64,000 nucleotides of DNA. Origin: Pararge aegeria (lineage: Eukaryota; Arthropoda; Insecta; Lepidoptera; Nymphalidae). Position numbers and translations under genes: made by a program. This document shows, one piece after another, positions 24,601-39,600 of the stretch. Numbering within the stretch: the stretch's first letter is position 1; every line of letters starts with the position of its first letter. A model generated the notes under the pieces. That model worked only from the letters and a program-made list of their open reading frames with translations, made no database searches and was not told where the DNA came from. The stretch lies in the NCBI RefSeq assembly GCF_905163445.1, contig NC_053190.1:17765001-17829000 (forward strand), written 5' to 3'.

Positions 24601-27600
24601 ACGGTATCATGAGGGACATATTCCCGGACGTGGACATCCCCACACTGGATTACGAGATGCTGGAGACCGCGATTACCGCTGAGATGAGAATCTTGTCGCT
24701 GCAGCCCACTAAAGCAGCTTTGCACAAAGTTATACAGACTTATGAGACCAAAGTAAGTAACTAATTATATTACTCTGGGCACTTGCTAGGAATAATCAAT
24801 AAGTCAATATCATCATCGACGGCCGATTGGCCGAGTCCAAGGCCGTAAGATCGATACCCACTACTGGAAAATGTTTGTGTGATGAGCATGAATGTTTTTC
24901 AGTGTCTGGGTGTTTATATGTATATTCTAAGTATTTATGTGTATTATTCATAAAAATATTCGTCAGTCATCTTAGTACCCATAACACAAGCTACGCTTAC
25001 TTTGGGGCTAGAGTGCGATGTGTGCGTTGTAAAAAAAAAAAATCATCATCAGGCTATTAAATGTCAAAATATTATGTAGAGTTCAGACCTTGCTGCTCTG
25101 CTTGATTACGGACTGGATCTTTTGGTGATAAAACCAGGAGTGACGGTTAAACATGCTCTCTGCAGAAAAGGTCCCATCCATGTTGCTTGGAAGCAACAGT
25201 ATCTTTCATCTGCAGCCAAGAAATAAATTAATGCAAGTTGAAGTTTAAAGTTGATTTTGGAAAAGAACCCCTCCTGAGTCTTCGCTAGCTGGCTGGCTTC
25301 GGCCGCAACCTTTGGCAAAGTTATAACAAACAGACATAATTGACAATTCAAAATGCAAAAAAGGGTAACTTGTGACCCCCCCTTTTCCAATCGTTTTAGA
25401 TCGCTCGTTACTCCAGTATCCTATTCAGAGATACAAGATACAAACACTGCTAAATCTATTTTAGGTATGGTAGATGTTAGATCTCCTTTACCTACACTAA
25501 ATTACTACTACAACTATATTGTAGGATGGTTCCCAGGCCAATGGCGTTGAAAGAAATAGACTATGAACATGCAATCGTCCATTCTGGGACAGTCTGAAAG
25601 TCCAATTTACCTTTGGAAGCGTGGAAGATGCAGTCGACGGATATATGCAACTAGACCACAATAATCATAGTTAAAACAATAGTTTCCAAACATTCTAGAA
25701 CTCTCGACACTCCAGTATCCTACTTGGAGATACAAACACCGCAAAATCAGTATCCTGGAAGATATTAGCCGCGACCCTCAGCCGACTACATCGCGAGAAA
25801 GTTCCCGGCTTTGAAAACGTCCAAACGTATCCTATGAATCCCAAGGCGTTGACCCTAGGAGAACTTTATGGGGAATACAATTTAGCTACGGGGGAGTGGA
25901 AGGATGGAGTGCTGTCTTCTATTATGAGGACTACTTGTCAAGGTTAGCTTTATAGGAACGTTAATTTTGCTTATTCGTTACATGTTTAAGGTATAGGTAA
26001 TGATTGCGAACAGTGGCTTTGTACACCTGGGTGCTGTTTACTACTTCCCGAGTTTAAACGGTAACCTCTAGTATACATTTACACAAGCAATCCCCCTTTA
26101 GTCCAGGAGTGGACTGTTACAGGCTATTGATTTAATTAGTCTTTGATTGCAACGCGGGCATCAATGATGATTAACAGGATGTCGTAAGAAATAAACACAA
26201 CACAACACCACTTTAAACCCTCCCAGATAACATTCAAGGAATCTCGAGGGCAGCAGACAAACTGACATCGTTTCTATATACTGAACTAAATATAGTTTAA
26301 ATTAAACAATACTATAATTTATTTTTAATATTGGTCTGACCTTACTGATAATAGTTTACTTTGAACAAGCGAAAAGATTAACACAACTTTCGTGAAGCTT
26401 GTAATTACCATCATACGTTAGCAGGTCGTGTCGCGTTCTTATAATAAATGACCACAATTATTCTAGACGAGTCTCCCGACCAGAAGTGGATCATCTTTGA
26501 CGGTCCGGTAGACGCGGTGTGGATAGAGAACCTTAACTCTGTAATGGACGACAACAAACTGCTCACTTTGGTCAACAGTGAAAGAATATCTATGCCCTCT
26601 CAGGTAAGTCAGTCAGGTCAGTTTTTTGGATGCGTATGTTTAACGCTTTGACTGCCCTTTCGCGGGGACCCAGTTTTATCCCCAGCAGGCACCTCTAACT
26701 TTTCGGAGTTATAAGTGTTTAATTTAAGCAATTAAATATCAATTGATTTGATAGTTAAGGAAAACATCGTGAGGAACCGGCATGCCTACAAGTTATCCAT
26801 AGTGTTTTCAAGGGCAAGTCTACCAATCCCTAAACCATTCTCCTTCTGAGAGGAGACCCGTGCGCTGTAGTGGGCCGTTAATGAGTTGATGGTGATTAAA
26901 ACGGAACGTTATTATTGCCGTCGGGGGCGTCTATTGGTACACGTAGGGTTTTACATGACATTTGAGGACGCAGCTAACGACTGGCACATATTGCCATGCT
27001 GAAAATTTTTAATTAACACTAAAGCGCATACTCTGACTCATCGCCTTTAATTTTCGAAGACGATCGCAATCAGCGTTAAAACGTTTTTTACGTGAGCGAT
27101 TTAAAATCACAAAATACATTTGAGTCTCAATGATGTTGACAGCGATTCTGCGTCTGCTCTCCCAGCACTTTTTCTTGTCTTCCATCACTTTTACCACTTG
27201 CTCATTTTGTTGGTCAGGTGTCCTTGCTAATAGAAACCCTGGACTTGGCCGTGGCGTCGCCTGCCACTGTGTCCCGTAACGGCATAGTTTACAACGATTA
27301 CAAAGACTGGGGCTGGTGGCCTTACGTCAACTCGTGGCTGGAGTCTATCACCGATATTGAGTACAGAGAAAGTGTAAGAGAGAATTTTGTATTTATTAAC
27401 CTCTTCAATCAAGTATCTCTTATCAGATTCACCATAAGCAAAGGAAACAAAAATAAAAAGACAGTAGATTTTTTGTAGCCCAAGTTCGAGGGGGGCAAGA
27501 GGTAGTATTTTAACGTGAAACGGTATTTTGATTGGAGTACACTTTAACGTTACTGGTATATAAGGCTATAATAATGCTTTCTTCGTCCAATCGTCATTTA

Positions 27601-30600
27601 AAGTTATTTATAAGCTGTAGGGTGGACTGCTTTACAGTACCCAAAATGTATAATATAATGTCATCATTAGACTGCATCGGATACGCCTACGTCCAGTCAC
27701 AAGGACTGGCAAGAATGAAGAAAATGCTAATAAGAAAAGCACATTAAGTTCTTCTCCCATTCATTTATTTATTTATTTATTTGTTTATTCCCATCTTACA
27801 TTTAATGCAGTAACCGATTAAGTGAGTTCTTCAATTGGTGTCTAAAATGATTTTACAATTTTACAGCTAAGGCGTCACTTCTTCAATATCCTGACGCCAG
27901 TTTTAGAACTAAAACGCGTGCATCTAGTGGAAGGTCAGAGTGTCAGGGGTCAAGAACTGACGGGTGTAAGATCCATGTGTCGCCTCTTGGGTCTGTTGCC
28001 CGCGCCACTGCCGCCCATGCCTGACCAGGAGGATAATGAAGGCTTTTCCAAGATGCGTTTCCTTTTTGCGTAAGTGTTTACATTTTGGACCATCTATGGG
28101 GCGCGATTTGGCAATTTCAATATCAAGGTTGGGTTTTTAGACAAGATGAGGGGTAGTTTGTTAGACAATCTACGAAGATGCTCTTAGTATAAACTACGAA
28201 GATGTTCTTTAGGATGGATGATATAGTTTGCCAGATAAAGTTAACTCTATGTCTCCTCTTTATTCCACAACCATACATTGCGTATTTAAGCACACGGTAG
28301 ATCTCATATTTGAGCATTCCTTAACTATCAACTTTATTTCCATTTGGGAGTGGTCAAAAGCAGATAAACTGTCAGTTAGTAATGATAAATACTGACTTGA
28401 ATTGCAGGCAACAATGAAAATAAAACTTAATTTGCTATGCTCCGCGAAAAGCAGAAGAGTTTGTACGGTGTGTGTAATATATAAATTCATCTATCTCTTC
28501 TTCTAAATTATATTTTTGTAATCCACACTAAACGATGTTCCGCAATGTACTCTCTACGCATTTTTGAGCATGCTCAGAAGATTTTGACTTAACAATTAAT
28601 AATTGTTAAGAGTTGTAGTTTCTGTGTATTGCTTTACAGTCTGATCTGGTCAGTTTGCGCCACTTTAGAGGAAGAGTCGCGACGTAAATTCGACAATTGG
28701 GTGCGAGAACACGAAGGCATATTTCCTCTCAAGGACACAGTGTATGACTACTACGTGGACGAACGTCTACGACAATTCAAGTCTTGGGAGGATAAATTAC
28801 CGGACAATTGGAGATATAATCCTAAGTGAGGCTGTTTCTACTATTCTACGGTATTAAGTCAAACTCCAAAGTACACATAGAAAAGATAGATAAGCTTTTT
28901 TGTCAGTTTGGTATTATTGTAACACATAGTTATGCTATCTTATAAGAAAGTTATTGCAAAGAGTCACGACGTAGATTCGACATTTAGTTGCGGAGAAACG
29001 AGGCATTTTTCTTCTCAAGGACACAGTGTATGATCGTCTGAGACAGTTCAAGTCCTGGGAGGCGACGTTGCAAAAGAATTTGTGATATAATCCAAAGTAA
29101 GAATGTTTCTGATTTTATTACATTAATTTCGTGCTTTTCTGCGGTAAGGGAATCTCCAAATTAGATAGAGATTAGAGAGATAAGCTTTTTTGTCATTATG
29201 GTGTTATTGTAACGTATAACAAATCTACCCTTAAAGAAAGTTATTGCTCTGATCTCTGTAATGTCAAACAAGCAAGTTGGGTTTAGATCTTGAATAGTCC
29301 GTTTATTCACGAATAGTATTAATTGACAGATAACCCACCTGATGGTAACTGGAAAATCATCAGAGCAACATTTTGCATAGCATGCCACGAACACTTCCTG
29401 CAGCGTACTGCCCTGTGTCCATCAACCTGAGACGTAGGTGTTAAGACTCGTGTGCCTGAGAATACATCGTTCCTTATTGCTACTAAACTGCAGTACAATC
29501 TTCGTAAGTATATTTTTGCCAGATAATGGGAATTTATTATTACAGTTTAGGTTTCCACACTATCCTGGTCCCTACGGTGGAGTTTATCCGCGTGCAAATG
29601 GTCGCGCTAGAGGCGGTCCGCGCAGGCCACGGAATACTGGTCGGCGGTTCCACGGGTACAGGGAAGACATTTCTACTTCAGGGTACCCTAGCCAGCCTTG
29701 ATCCTGAGAGGTATAACTTTGATTAGAAAAGTACTAGACTGTCTGTATTTTTAATGTTTGTTCATGGATTTCTTCGTCAATTTAAGACCGATTTTGAGTA
29801 ATCTTTTACTGCTTGAAACGATGTACTCTTGAGGTGGACACTAAGGCTGGATTGGAAGAGAGAATCGTCAAATCTTATAGCTGTTTTTTTAAACCCCCTC
29901 AATTTAAATGAAATTTCTGAATGATTTTGGTACTTAAAGCAGAGGTTGATGAATTCGGATGAAATTTATTCATGATTATGTCAACTCTGGGATACCGGAA
30001 TGGGGCATCCAACAGTGACGTCATTATTTGGTTAATTGACCGTAATGCATATCATTTCTGTGTTTTTAAAAATTACTTATTAATGTATTTCTTAGTTGGA
30101 TTCTTTAACTGTTCCGTGTGTCACCAACACACAGTGACGGCAGAACAGAATACAGTCGTCACCATCCCTCTTCTTCCCGCAGGTGTCGTACGAGGCGACT
30201 AAGGGAGCAAAATGAAAACTGGGCAGTTGCGTCACCTCTGCTCCTACTACCATCTACTTCGATCTACCCAGCGTGGTTGTTTTGGACAAACCCTCCCGTT
30301 AAGCGGCGTTTAGTCCAGCAGTGGACTGTTATGGGTTAACGATGATGATGGTTAATGTCTTACCACAGAATTAAGGACATACCTACAGAACCCTCATTCA
30401 GCCATTATTGCATGCAGTGCATTGTGTCCAAAAACAATGAAAATGCCCCGAACACGTCTCACTACACTTCCATGGAATGTTGGCTCCCTCTTCCCATTAT
30501 CCCAATTTTATGATAAACGTTTGAACCCTACGACTGACTGACTGACTGCTAAATGGAGTGAAGTGAGTTACCGCCTGTTCAAGAAACACTAGTTGTGTAC

Positions 30601-33600
30601 ACGGTTTCCTTCGGATTCTGCGTGTCTGCTTTATCGGTACAGTCACAAGGTTTTTTGTTTTATCATTTTAGGTACAGCACTCAAGTAATAAACATGTCCG
30701 CTCAGACAACGGCAGCTAATGTCCAGGATATAATCGAGGCGAGACTTGAGAAGAGGACTAAAGGAAACTATGTGCCTGCTGGAGGTTAATGAATTCTGAT
30801 TCTTTCCCTTTAGGACATATTCCACAGGACGTGGCCGAGCTTTTTGTGACAGATTGGGCGCAGCCTTTTTTTTCAATATATTAATTTTACAATTTTTTTG
30901 ATCGTAATAAGTGAGAGACTTGATGTCATTATTGTATCGTTGTCCAGGCAAAAGGATGATAGCGTTCATGGACGATATCAACATGCCCGTGCGCGATGAA
31001 TACGGTTCGCAGCCACCGCTGGAGTTGGTGCGGCTCTGGTACGACTACGGGTACTGGTTCGATCGCCAAAAACAGTGGCGGAAGAATGTTAAGGTTTGTA
31101 ACGGTTATGTTATGAAAATTAAGCTTAATTTACATAATATATCATGGAATTCCGCAAAGTATCGCCTGCTTCTATCCAATAACGATTACGTTTCGATTAC
31201 TCGCCGTGAAGCCCGTGTCTTGAAGTTTTTCTTGGTGGTTTGGCTACAGATTTTGAAGAAACACTTTAGTAGGCAGTTCCAGAATCCACGATCGTAGGCC
31301 GCTTCCAGTAGCTCCAAGTGACTCGCTTGACGTCGTCTGTCCACCTCGTTGGAGGTCGACCTACGCTGCGTTTAACGGTGCAAGGTCGTGATTCTAGCAC
31401 CCTGGAACCCCAACGTCCATCGGTTCTCCGAGCTATGCAACTTTACCTATTGCCACTTCAGCTTCGCGACTCGTTGAGCTATATCGTTAACTCTAGTTCT
31501 TTAACGAATTTCCTCATTTCTTACAATATGATCACGCGGGTGGTCAATATATACTTAGAACTCTGTATATAGGTCCTTGGAAACGTCCTCATTATTCGAC
31601 GTTCGTCATTTCCCCTTCCAATGTTAAAGGATATTAAAGGAAAGTTACAAATATTTTGTTTCTAAAAGTTATTTAAAAAAAACGTGTGCACAGTAATTAC
31701 TACAAAATGATCGATTTTAACACTACAAACTATAATAAAAGATAAAAAAAAAGTTAAGCAAAGGTCATATTACACCGCTGTTGCTCTCGGCTTCGTTGGC
31801 GTTTGTTTGGTTTTACATAAATTATTCAGGAACTGTACAATTTAATAAAAAGTAGCTTATGTACTAATCCAGGGTGCAGTCTAACTTCATTCTAAATTAC
31901 AGTCAAAACATCCATCCACCTACCCATCCATCCACCCATTCATCCCTCCAATTTATCCGTTCATCCATCCATATAAACTTTCGCATATATAATACAAGTG
32001 CACTATCGGACTAGCGGATAGCGGATTGGTATAGTTAAACTAGCTCTTCAACTATTGGTGTTGTAAAGGACATGGTGCTGTGCGGAGCGGCGGGTCCTCC
32101 AGGTGGGGCACGGTCACCTCTACCGCCTCGCCTTCTGTCCTGTTTCCACGCCTTCTTCCTGCCGCCGCCGACGCAACAGCAACTCGTGAAGATCTTCGGC
32201 ACAATGCTGTCGCAGCACTTGCAGGATTTTGATGAGGAGACCAAAACTGTTGGTCAGAATTTCCCAATTAAATAAATGTTAATAAATAAATATACTACGA
32301 CAATACACACATTGCCATCTAGCCCCAAAGTAAGCGTAGCTTGTAGTATGGGTACTAAGATAGCTGATGAATATGTTTAGGAACTCTATAGGGTCCCACT
32401 ACAGGTTATCTCGCGACAGGCTTGCGACAGTCCTAAATCTTGCAATCAATACTGTCAAACGTCACTTTTGTTTAAATATTGTATAGAAATGTGACGTTTG
32501 ACAGCAGTGCTTGCAAGATTTACGCCTGTCGCGAGATGCGTTATCACACTGTAGGTCTCCTCCCACAATGAGCAGGGGTTAAGGCCGTAGTCCTACACGC
32601 TGGCCCAATGCGGATAGGTGCTGCATACACATAAATAGTAATACATTATTATCTATACCAAGCGGTGATAGCCCAGTGGTTAGGGCTTTAGTTTCCCTTT
32701 TGGGATTACCGAGTTTGATCCCCATCACGCATCACTTTTTATAAGGATATTTACATACATATATATAAATATATAAAATGTTTTAACTATAAATATGTAG
32801 TATTACTACCATGTTAGCAATATTGCACTATCCAGCTTTATGTAATATGTTTCTTCAACCAAAGGTTGTCTCGAGGAGTTCGCTTTAAGCGATAAGGCCA
32901 GGCCGCCTTTGCGTATATGTTTTGTATTATCGTTCGTTTTTTTAACGTAGCTTTATATTTATATGTGCAACAAAGACTTCTTCTTCTTCTCTAACTTTTC
33001 AGAGTAATGTGCGTTTTTTAATTTATCATCATCACCTGGGACGTAATTAGATTAGCCTCATGTGTACACAGATCCTTTCATACCGGAATACAGTCATGCC
33101 GCTTAGCGGCAGAGATAAATATTGTGAGTAACAGTCAAATATTGCTATACAAAACAGTAATTTAAAGTTAATCGTTTCATTAACAGGTAAAATAGTTCTC
33201 CAGGCAACTATCGACATGTTCAACAATATAGTGGCGAAGTTATTGCCGACACCCAGCAAAATGCACTACCTGTTCAACTTGAGGGACATTTCCAAAATAT
33301 TCCAGGTGAATTCCAACATCATCATACTACCTTATAACGATTATTTCGTATTAAGTTTCGTAGCTTAAGAAATGGTCATAAATTAGTGTCATCTGCATAT
33401 CGTCTGCGTAAAGTACAGAGGTCATTTGTGGGATTGAGTATACGCTTTTATAATATGATTCCTAAGGTGATTTTAGACCTGCCAATGCACAAGTTTAAAG
33501 AATTTGTTAAAACACATTTATTACAGCGAGGTTACTATACAATTGATAAATTTTTTAATGACAAGGTTGCTTGGTAGCATCCGGCTCCGCTTTCAGCTCT

Positions 33601-36600
33601 CACAAGATAGAAAAATGAATGTTAAAATGTAAAATGTAAATTGTTGATGTTGTAAAAGAGCAACTGCTGAGTTTCTTGCCGGCTTCTTCTCGGTAGAATC
33701 TGCCTTCCGAACCGGTGTATAATCACTACACACAGACAGACTTGACGTTTCAAAAATGCTTATATTAGGCCTACTTGAAATAAATGAATTTTGAATTTGA
33801 AGTTGTTTACACTAAACCCTGGCATCGCTTAGGCGATGTCTATTGAAAAAAAACGTTTCACAAACTCTTATGTGATAACTATTGGTAAACGGTTGATATA
33901 TGGCTTAGGAATCTTCTTAGATTTAGCGTTACTTATTTAGGAATTGCATTGTTCGTCGTTACTGAAAACGGGTTTAGTGCTAAATGGGGTTTTAATGAAC
34001 TTAAACTATTAATTATATTATATGTACTGAAGAAAAAATTTATTTGAAATAAATAAATAAATAGGTATACCACGACAACACACACGTCGCCGTCTAGCCC
34101 CAATGTAAGTGTAGCTTGTGTTATGATTACTGAGTTGAATGATGACATTTTAATGAAAAATATGCTATGAATATTAAGTTTAATTTGCTATACTCCGCGA
34201 ACAGCAGCAGAATCTGTATGGTGTAATTTATATTTACTTCAATCCGTATACTCCACACCAAACAGATCCTCGGCAATGTACCCTCTACGCACGTTTCGCT
34301 CCGAAACCGGAGCATCCTCAGGAGATCTTGACTTTACAATTAATAATTGTTAAGGATAGCAAAGTAACGCCTGCTTCTATCCAATATTTGAAAAATATGC
34401 ATAAATACTTATAATATACATATATACACCCAGCCGTTTTCCAGTTGTGGTAATCAGACCCACGTCCTTGGACTCAGTAAGTAGGGTCACTGCCCACTCC
34501 GCCAATCGGCCGACACATACTACTTTTGACCTGACTATATATCTGACTAAAAGGTTGTCGCTTTACACAGTTTAGTAAAATTAAAAGAAGAAATTCCCAA
34601 TCCCAGTGGACTTCGGATTCACTTTCGGAGGGCCAAATTCGAATCCCAGCACGAACCCCTTAACTTTTCTAAGTTATGTGCGTTTTAAGCAATTACAATA
34701 TCACTTGCTACAACGGCGAAGGAAATCGTTGTGAGGATACTTGCATGCCTGAGAGTTCTCTGTAGTGTTCTCAAAGGTGTGTGGAGTCCACCGCACTAGC
34801 GTGGTAATATGATGATGACTGTTATTTCCTCCAAGGTCTAGATAAGAACACTTTAGTAAAAATATTAAATGTGAAATTGTGATGAACTAAACAATAAAAA
34901 TAAACAAATAAACTACTAGTAGCTCCCTACAAAAGACCTATGTCCAGCTGTGGACGTCTATCGGTTGATGTGATGAGCTTGTGTTATGGGTATTAAGACG
35001 ACTGATGAATATTTTTATGAATAATATTACTTATTTTAAAGAGATAAACACCCAGACACTGAAGAACATTCAAGTTCATAACACAAACTATTTCCCGTTG
35101 TGGAAATCGAACCCACGGCCTTGGACTCAGACAGCAGGGCATCAGGGGCAGTGCAAACACCATTTATCAACTGACTCCATTTATTTTATATTTCAGGGTC
35201 TTTTGAGGAGTAATAAAGACTATCAAAACACTAAGCCCCGTTTCCTTAGACTCTGGGTTCATGAGTGCTTCAGAGTGTTTAGCGATCGCCTCACTGAGGA
35301 AAAGTAAGCTGTGAATAAAATCACCCGAATTTCGACTATGAATGGTAGATTTAGTACGCCAACAAGCTAGATAAGTTAGTAAGTCAGGAAAGCAAGCTGG
35401 CCCCCCATTACACACTTGGCCAGCGTGGTGTATTACGGTTTATTCTGAGAGCGGACCCGCGCTCTGTAATGGGCCGGTAATAATAAATATATAATAAATA
35501 AATATATAAATAAATATACTACGACAATACACACATCGCCATCTAGCCCCAAAGTAAGCGTAGCTTGTGTTATGGGTACTGAGATAGCTGATTAATATAT
35601 TTTTTTATGAATATACGAGTAATACACATTATGTTAGTGTTTCTCGAATAGCTAGTATTTTACCACTAATATCCGACTACAATGTATAAGTTTTATATAT
35701 ATTATCCTAGCTGTTGCCCGCGACTTCGTCTGCGTTTGATTTTGTTTTTTGATGTGGCATTCAATTTAGATGTAGTTCTGTCCTCTATCTCCAACCACAT
35801 TCATCAGATCTACATAAAGTTTGGGCAAAATTAAACACATATTATAACCTCTATAGTACAAAAATAATTATTTAAATCAGTTATAATTTGTCGGAGTTAT
35901 GGTGTAAAATCGTCAAACACTTTAATCCACTCTCCCAAAGGAACCGAGCACAATATCGGGATATGTGTACAAAGTTTCATGAGGATCGGCCAAGTAGTTT
36001 TTGCGTGAAAGCGTAACAAACAAACTTAGATTGACATTTATAATATTAGTAGGGATTAGTAGGGATAAGCTTGTCCTATAAGCCCTTCGTACTACAAATA
36101 TCGCCATCATTTCAATACCGTGTGCACATTTCTTTTGTAATGTACGCATCAGAAGTGCCATCTACGAGCCGTCTTGAATAAAGATGTTTTTGACTTTGAC
36201 TTTGAAATTGTTTGAAATGATGATGATGAAAGATTTTATATGTGATATTTCAGAGATCGCGATTGGTTCATGAATCACATAACTGAAATGCTGGGGAAGC
36301 ACTTTGAACTGACCTTCCACGCCCTCTGTCCCTCAAAGAGTCCACCATTGTTTGGACACTTCCTCAACCCTTTTGAGGTGTATGACGATTTGAACGACCC
36401 TGCTGCACTAAGGAAGTATGTATTGTCATGTTCAGATTCATCCGTTGAATTTTCTATTTGAGTCAACAGAATCTAGGAGGTTAATACCCAAATAAAAAGT
36501 CTTGTTTTGTCAATTTAAAGATTTGTTTTTATTAACGACCAGCGGTCCCTCGCGACTTCGTCCGCGTATATGTCAATCTTAAAAGATAGGCACATGCTGT

Positions 36601-39600
36601 CGTTGACTTTTTTTTAAACCTTTAAAACAACTTTCTCTTTTTTAGGTAGGACGTGTTCCTTGCATGCCCTGCGAACTGTTGCTCTGTTTATAGGCAATGG
36701 TTTTCCAATAATTAAAAAAAAATCTTAAAAAATAATTGGGTCTAAAGACTCACTAGCTAAACCCGTTCAAAATAGAAAGTAAATCTGACCTCTTATTTTT
36801 TTTGTTGCAACAATCAGTAGAATTTTCTTTTACTGTTATCATTATATAACCCTGAAAAGCCTAAAGAGGAATTTCATCTGCATTAGGTACATTGCCAATC
36901 AAATGGAAGAATACAACAGCTGTCCAGGCGTGGTGAAAATGGATTTGGTGTTGTTCAAGGACGCGATTGAGCACATCTGTCGTATCGTACGCGTTATATC
37001 GCAGCCGCGTGGGCATATGCTGTGTGTTGGCATTGGTAAGTGTTTGCTTTTTATCACCGACATCATCATATATTCATCATGATCACCTTCATCATCATCG
37101 TCACAGTTCCACACCGAAAAAAAAGTCGTGCAAAGAATATTCCTGAAATATTAGACCTTAAATAAGTGGTGGTGGACCTGAAATATTAGACCTGTAAAAA
37201 GGGGTAGACCTGTAGAAAGGGCGTTCGTCGCGGCTGAATCAGGGTTTGAGAGCGAAGCAAAAGATCTACCATGTAATCACGAGGTACACTTTACGGGCTC
37301 AGCTACCGTTCAGTAACTTGACGGAAAGAAAAATGATGTTTGATATTAATTCAGGGGGCTCTGGAAGGCAAAGTTTGACGCGAGTGGCTTCGTACATCTG
37401 CGAATGCAACTCTTACCAAATAGTGGTCACGAAGACATACGGCATCAAGGACTTTCGAGAAGACCTTAAGGTTGAACTTTCTTTTACTCTTGTAGTTTTT
37501 CTTAGACTAAAATAACCCTTTTTTTAAACGTGCGCGGAATTATTCAAATTAAAAACAACCGAAAAAATAATTTGCAAAATATCACATTTACGGACTGTCT
37601 CAGAACTTTAACTTGACCAAAAAACCTCTCCACATAATCGTCTAGTTTAAATTCGGAACATAAACCGCGACATCAATGTTGTATGAAAACCGATTTTTGT
37701 TGTTTACGTTTTAGTTTGTCTAGTTTACTTACAACTCCCGGTCTTCGAAGGAATTTTATTTATTTGATTGGTTAGCAACTTGAGGAAAGCACTTTATATG
37801 CGGCTTCGACTGTAATATACATATATCATGGTGAGTGACATTATATACTCTAGACGATGCGATCTTAAGTATCGGCCATTCCTTAAACTGTGAAGTTATT
37901 GATGTCTTATATTCCAACCCTTTTGTTCAAGACATTGTATACAAGCTGCGGCGTGGACACGAAGAAGACAACATTCATCTTCTGCGATACACAAATAGTG
38001 GAAGAGACGTTCACGGAAATTGTCAACAACTTGCTCAGTAGTGGGGAGATTACCAATTTGTACAAGCCTGATGAATTTGAAGATGTGAGTTTTTCGACTT
38101 CAATCGAGAACATCGCTTTAATTACCTCGCCTCTTTTATTAATCCCTGATATAATTATATCAAAACCCTTCCATTCTGCAGATAAAATCAGCACTCGAGA
38201 AGCCAATGAAGGCGGCAAATCTGATGCAAACCAACGAGATGGTGTATCTTTTTCTGGTTGAACGAGTGCGGGCTAATATGCATATCGTTTTATGCTTCAG
38301 CCCGATTGGTGACGATTTCAGGTATTTTATTTTACATAAGCACACTAGCCTTTAAGTTGGAGAGCTTTTGAAGTCTTGGACAAATCTTCTGTTTTAAATG
38401 TTACATTTTATAATGCCTACACACTCATAATCTCATTTCACTCATGTTTCTCATTCTTCAGGTTTGATATTTACCATATATATTCTTTTATTTCTTGTGG
38501 CTTGTGGATTATATGCGCTTCGAGGCTCTTAGAATCTTAGGGGTTGTTTACCTTCAGAGAGTTTTAGATTAAGTCTTGTAAGCCTTATAAAAACAGTATA
38601 TTTTCTGTATTATCTTTAGGAATCGAATACGCCAGTACCCAGCTCTGATCAACGCTACAACTACAAATTGGTTCTTGGAGTGGCCGAGGGAAGCTTTGCT
38701 CGAGGTCGCCTACAAGTTCCTTGAGGGTGTTGAACTACTTGCTTCTATTACTGGACCCAGAGTAAGTTATAATGTAGCAGTTCTTCTCTTCTTCGTCGTT
38801 TTCTCCATTACTGAAGGTCGTGTCCGATTTGTGATTCAAGTTCCTTTGTTGCGTTTCATTACAGCCTTCCGTCTTGTTCTATCGTCGGCCTTTTTGATAG
38901 CTACTGTAACAGGGAGGCATGTGAATGACTTTACCTGGTTAGACCAGCGACGAGATGATCGGCCGCGTGGTTTTTTCCCTCCACCTTACCTACCAATATT
39001 AGCCTATCCAGGTTAATGGGCAGGCGTCGAGCGATGTGACCAAAGTAGCTAAGAATATTCTTGTAGCATAATGTGGAGAGCTCGGTGTTGATACGTCGAT
39101 GCTCCAGGATATTTGTTCTCTTAGCGGTCAATATACGTAGAATTCATCTTTTTTATGTCGTCGTTAACAGTTTGTATCTTGGTTGCTTTTTCGCTTTGTT
39201 AGTAGTTAGAAGCGATATGCATGATGCGATATATAGTACATCAGCGCTATAGCAGTCAATCACTACTACAGGATAAAGCTGCGGAGTTTGGGATCAAATA
39301 TCACCGCAGATATGTCTACATAGCTTGTTTGTTTTTTATTTTAATTTAAATTGGTTATTATTATTTAACTGTTTATTCTTTTTTGTAGTTAGAACGTTTT
39401 CTTAGTTTAACTAGTTTTAGTATTTTTGTAATGTTAGTGTTTAAATTTCACAAAAATAACATTTTATTATTACTATATGAAGGTTTGTCATTCACGCAGC
39501 AAATAGACAACTACTTAAAGTGATAACATCTATAACTAGGAAATGAGGAATATATCTCCTTAATATTTTACCTACAGGTCCGCAGAAAGGAATCTCTGGT

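Noticed and set aside
28958..29096. Mutually exclusive alternative exon 25
   Set aside because: The copy has an in-frame TAG and a deletion of conserved codons, and lacks the exon's original acceptor.
32041..32046. Upstream acceptor (ctag) for exon 29
   Set aside because: It would begin out of phase with exon 28; the gtaag acceptor at 32068 restores the expected sequence.
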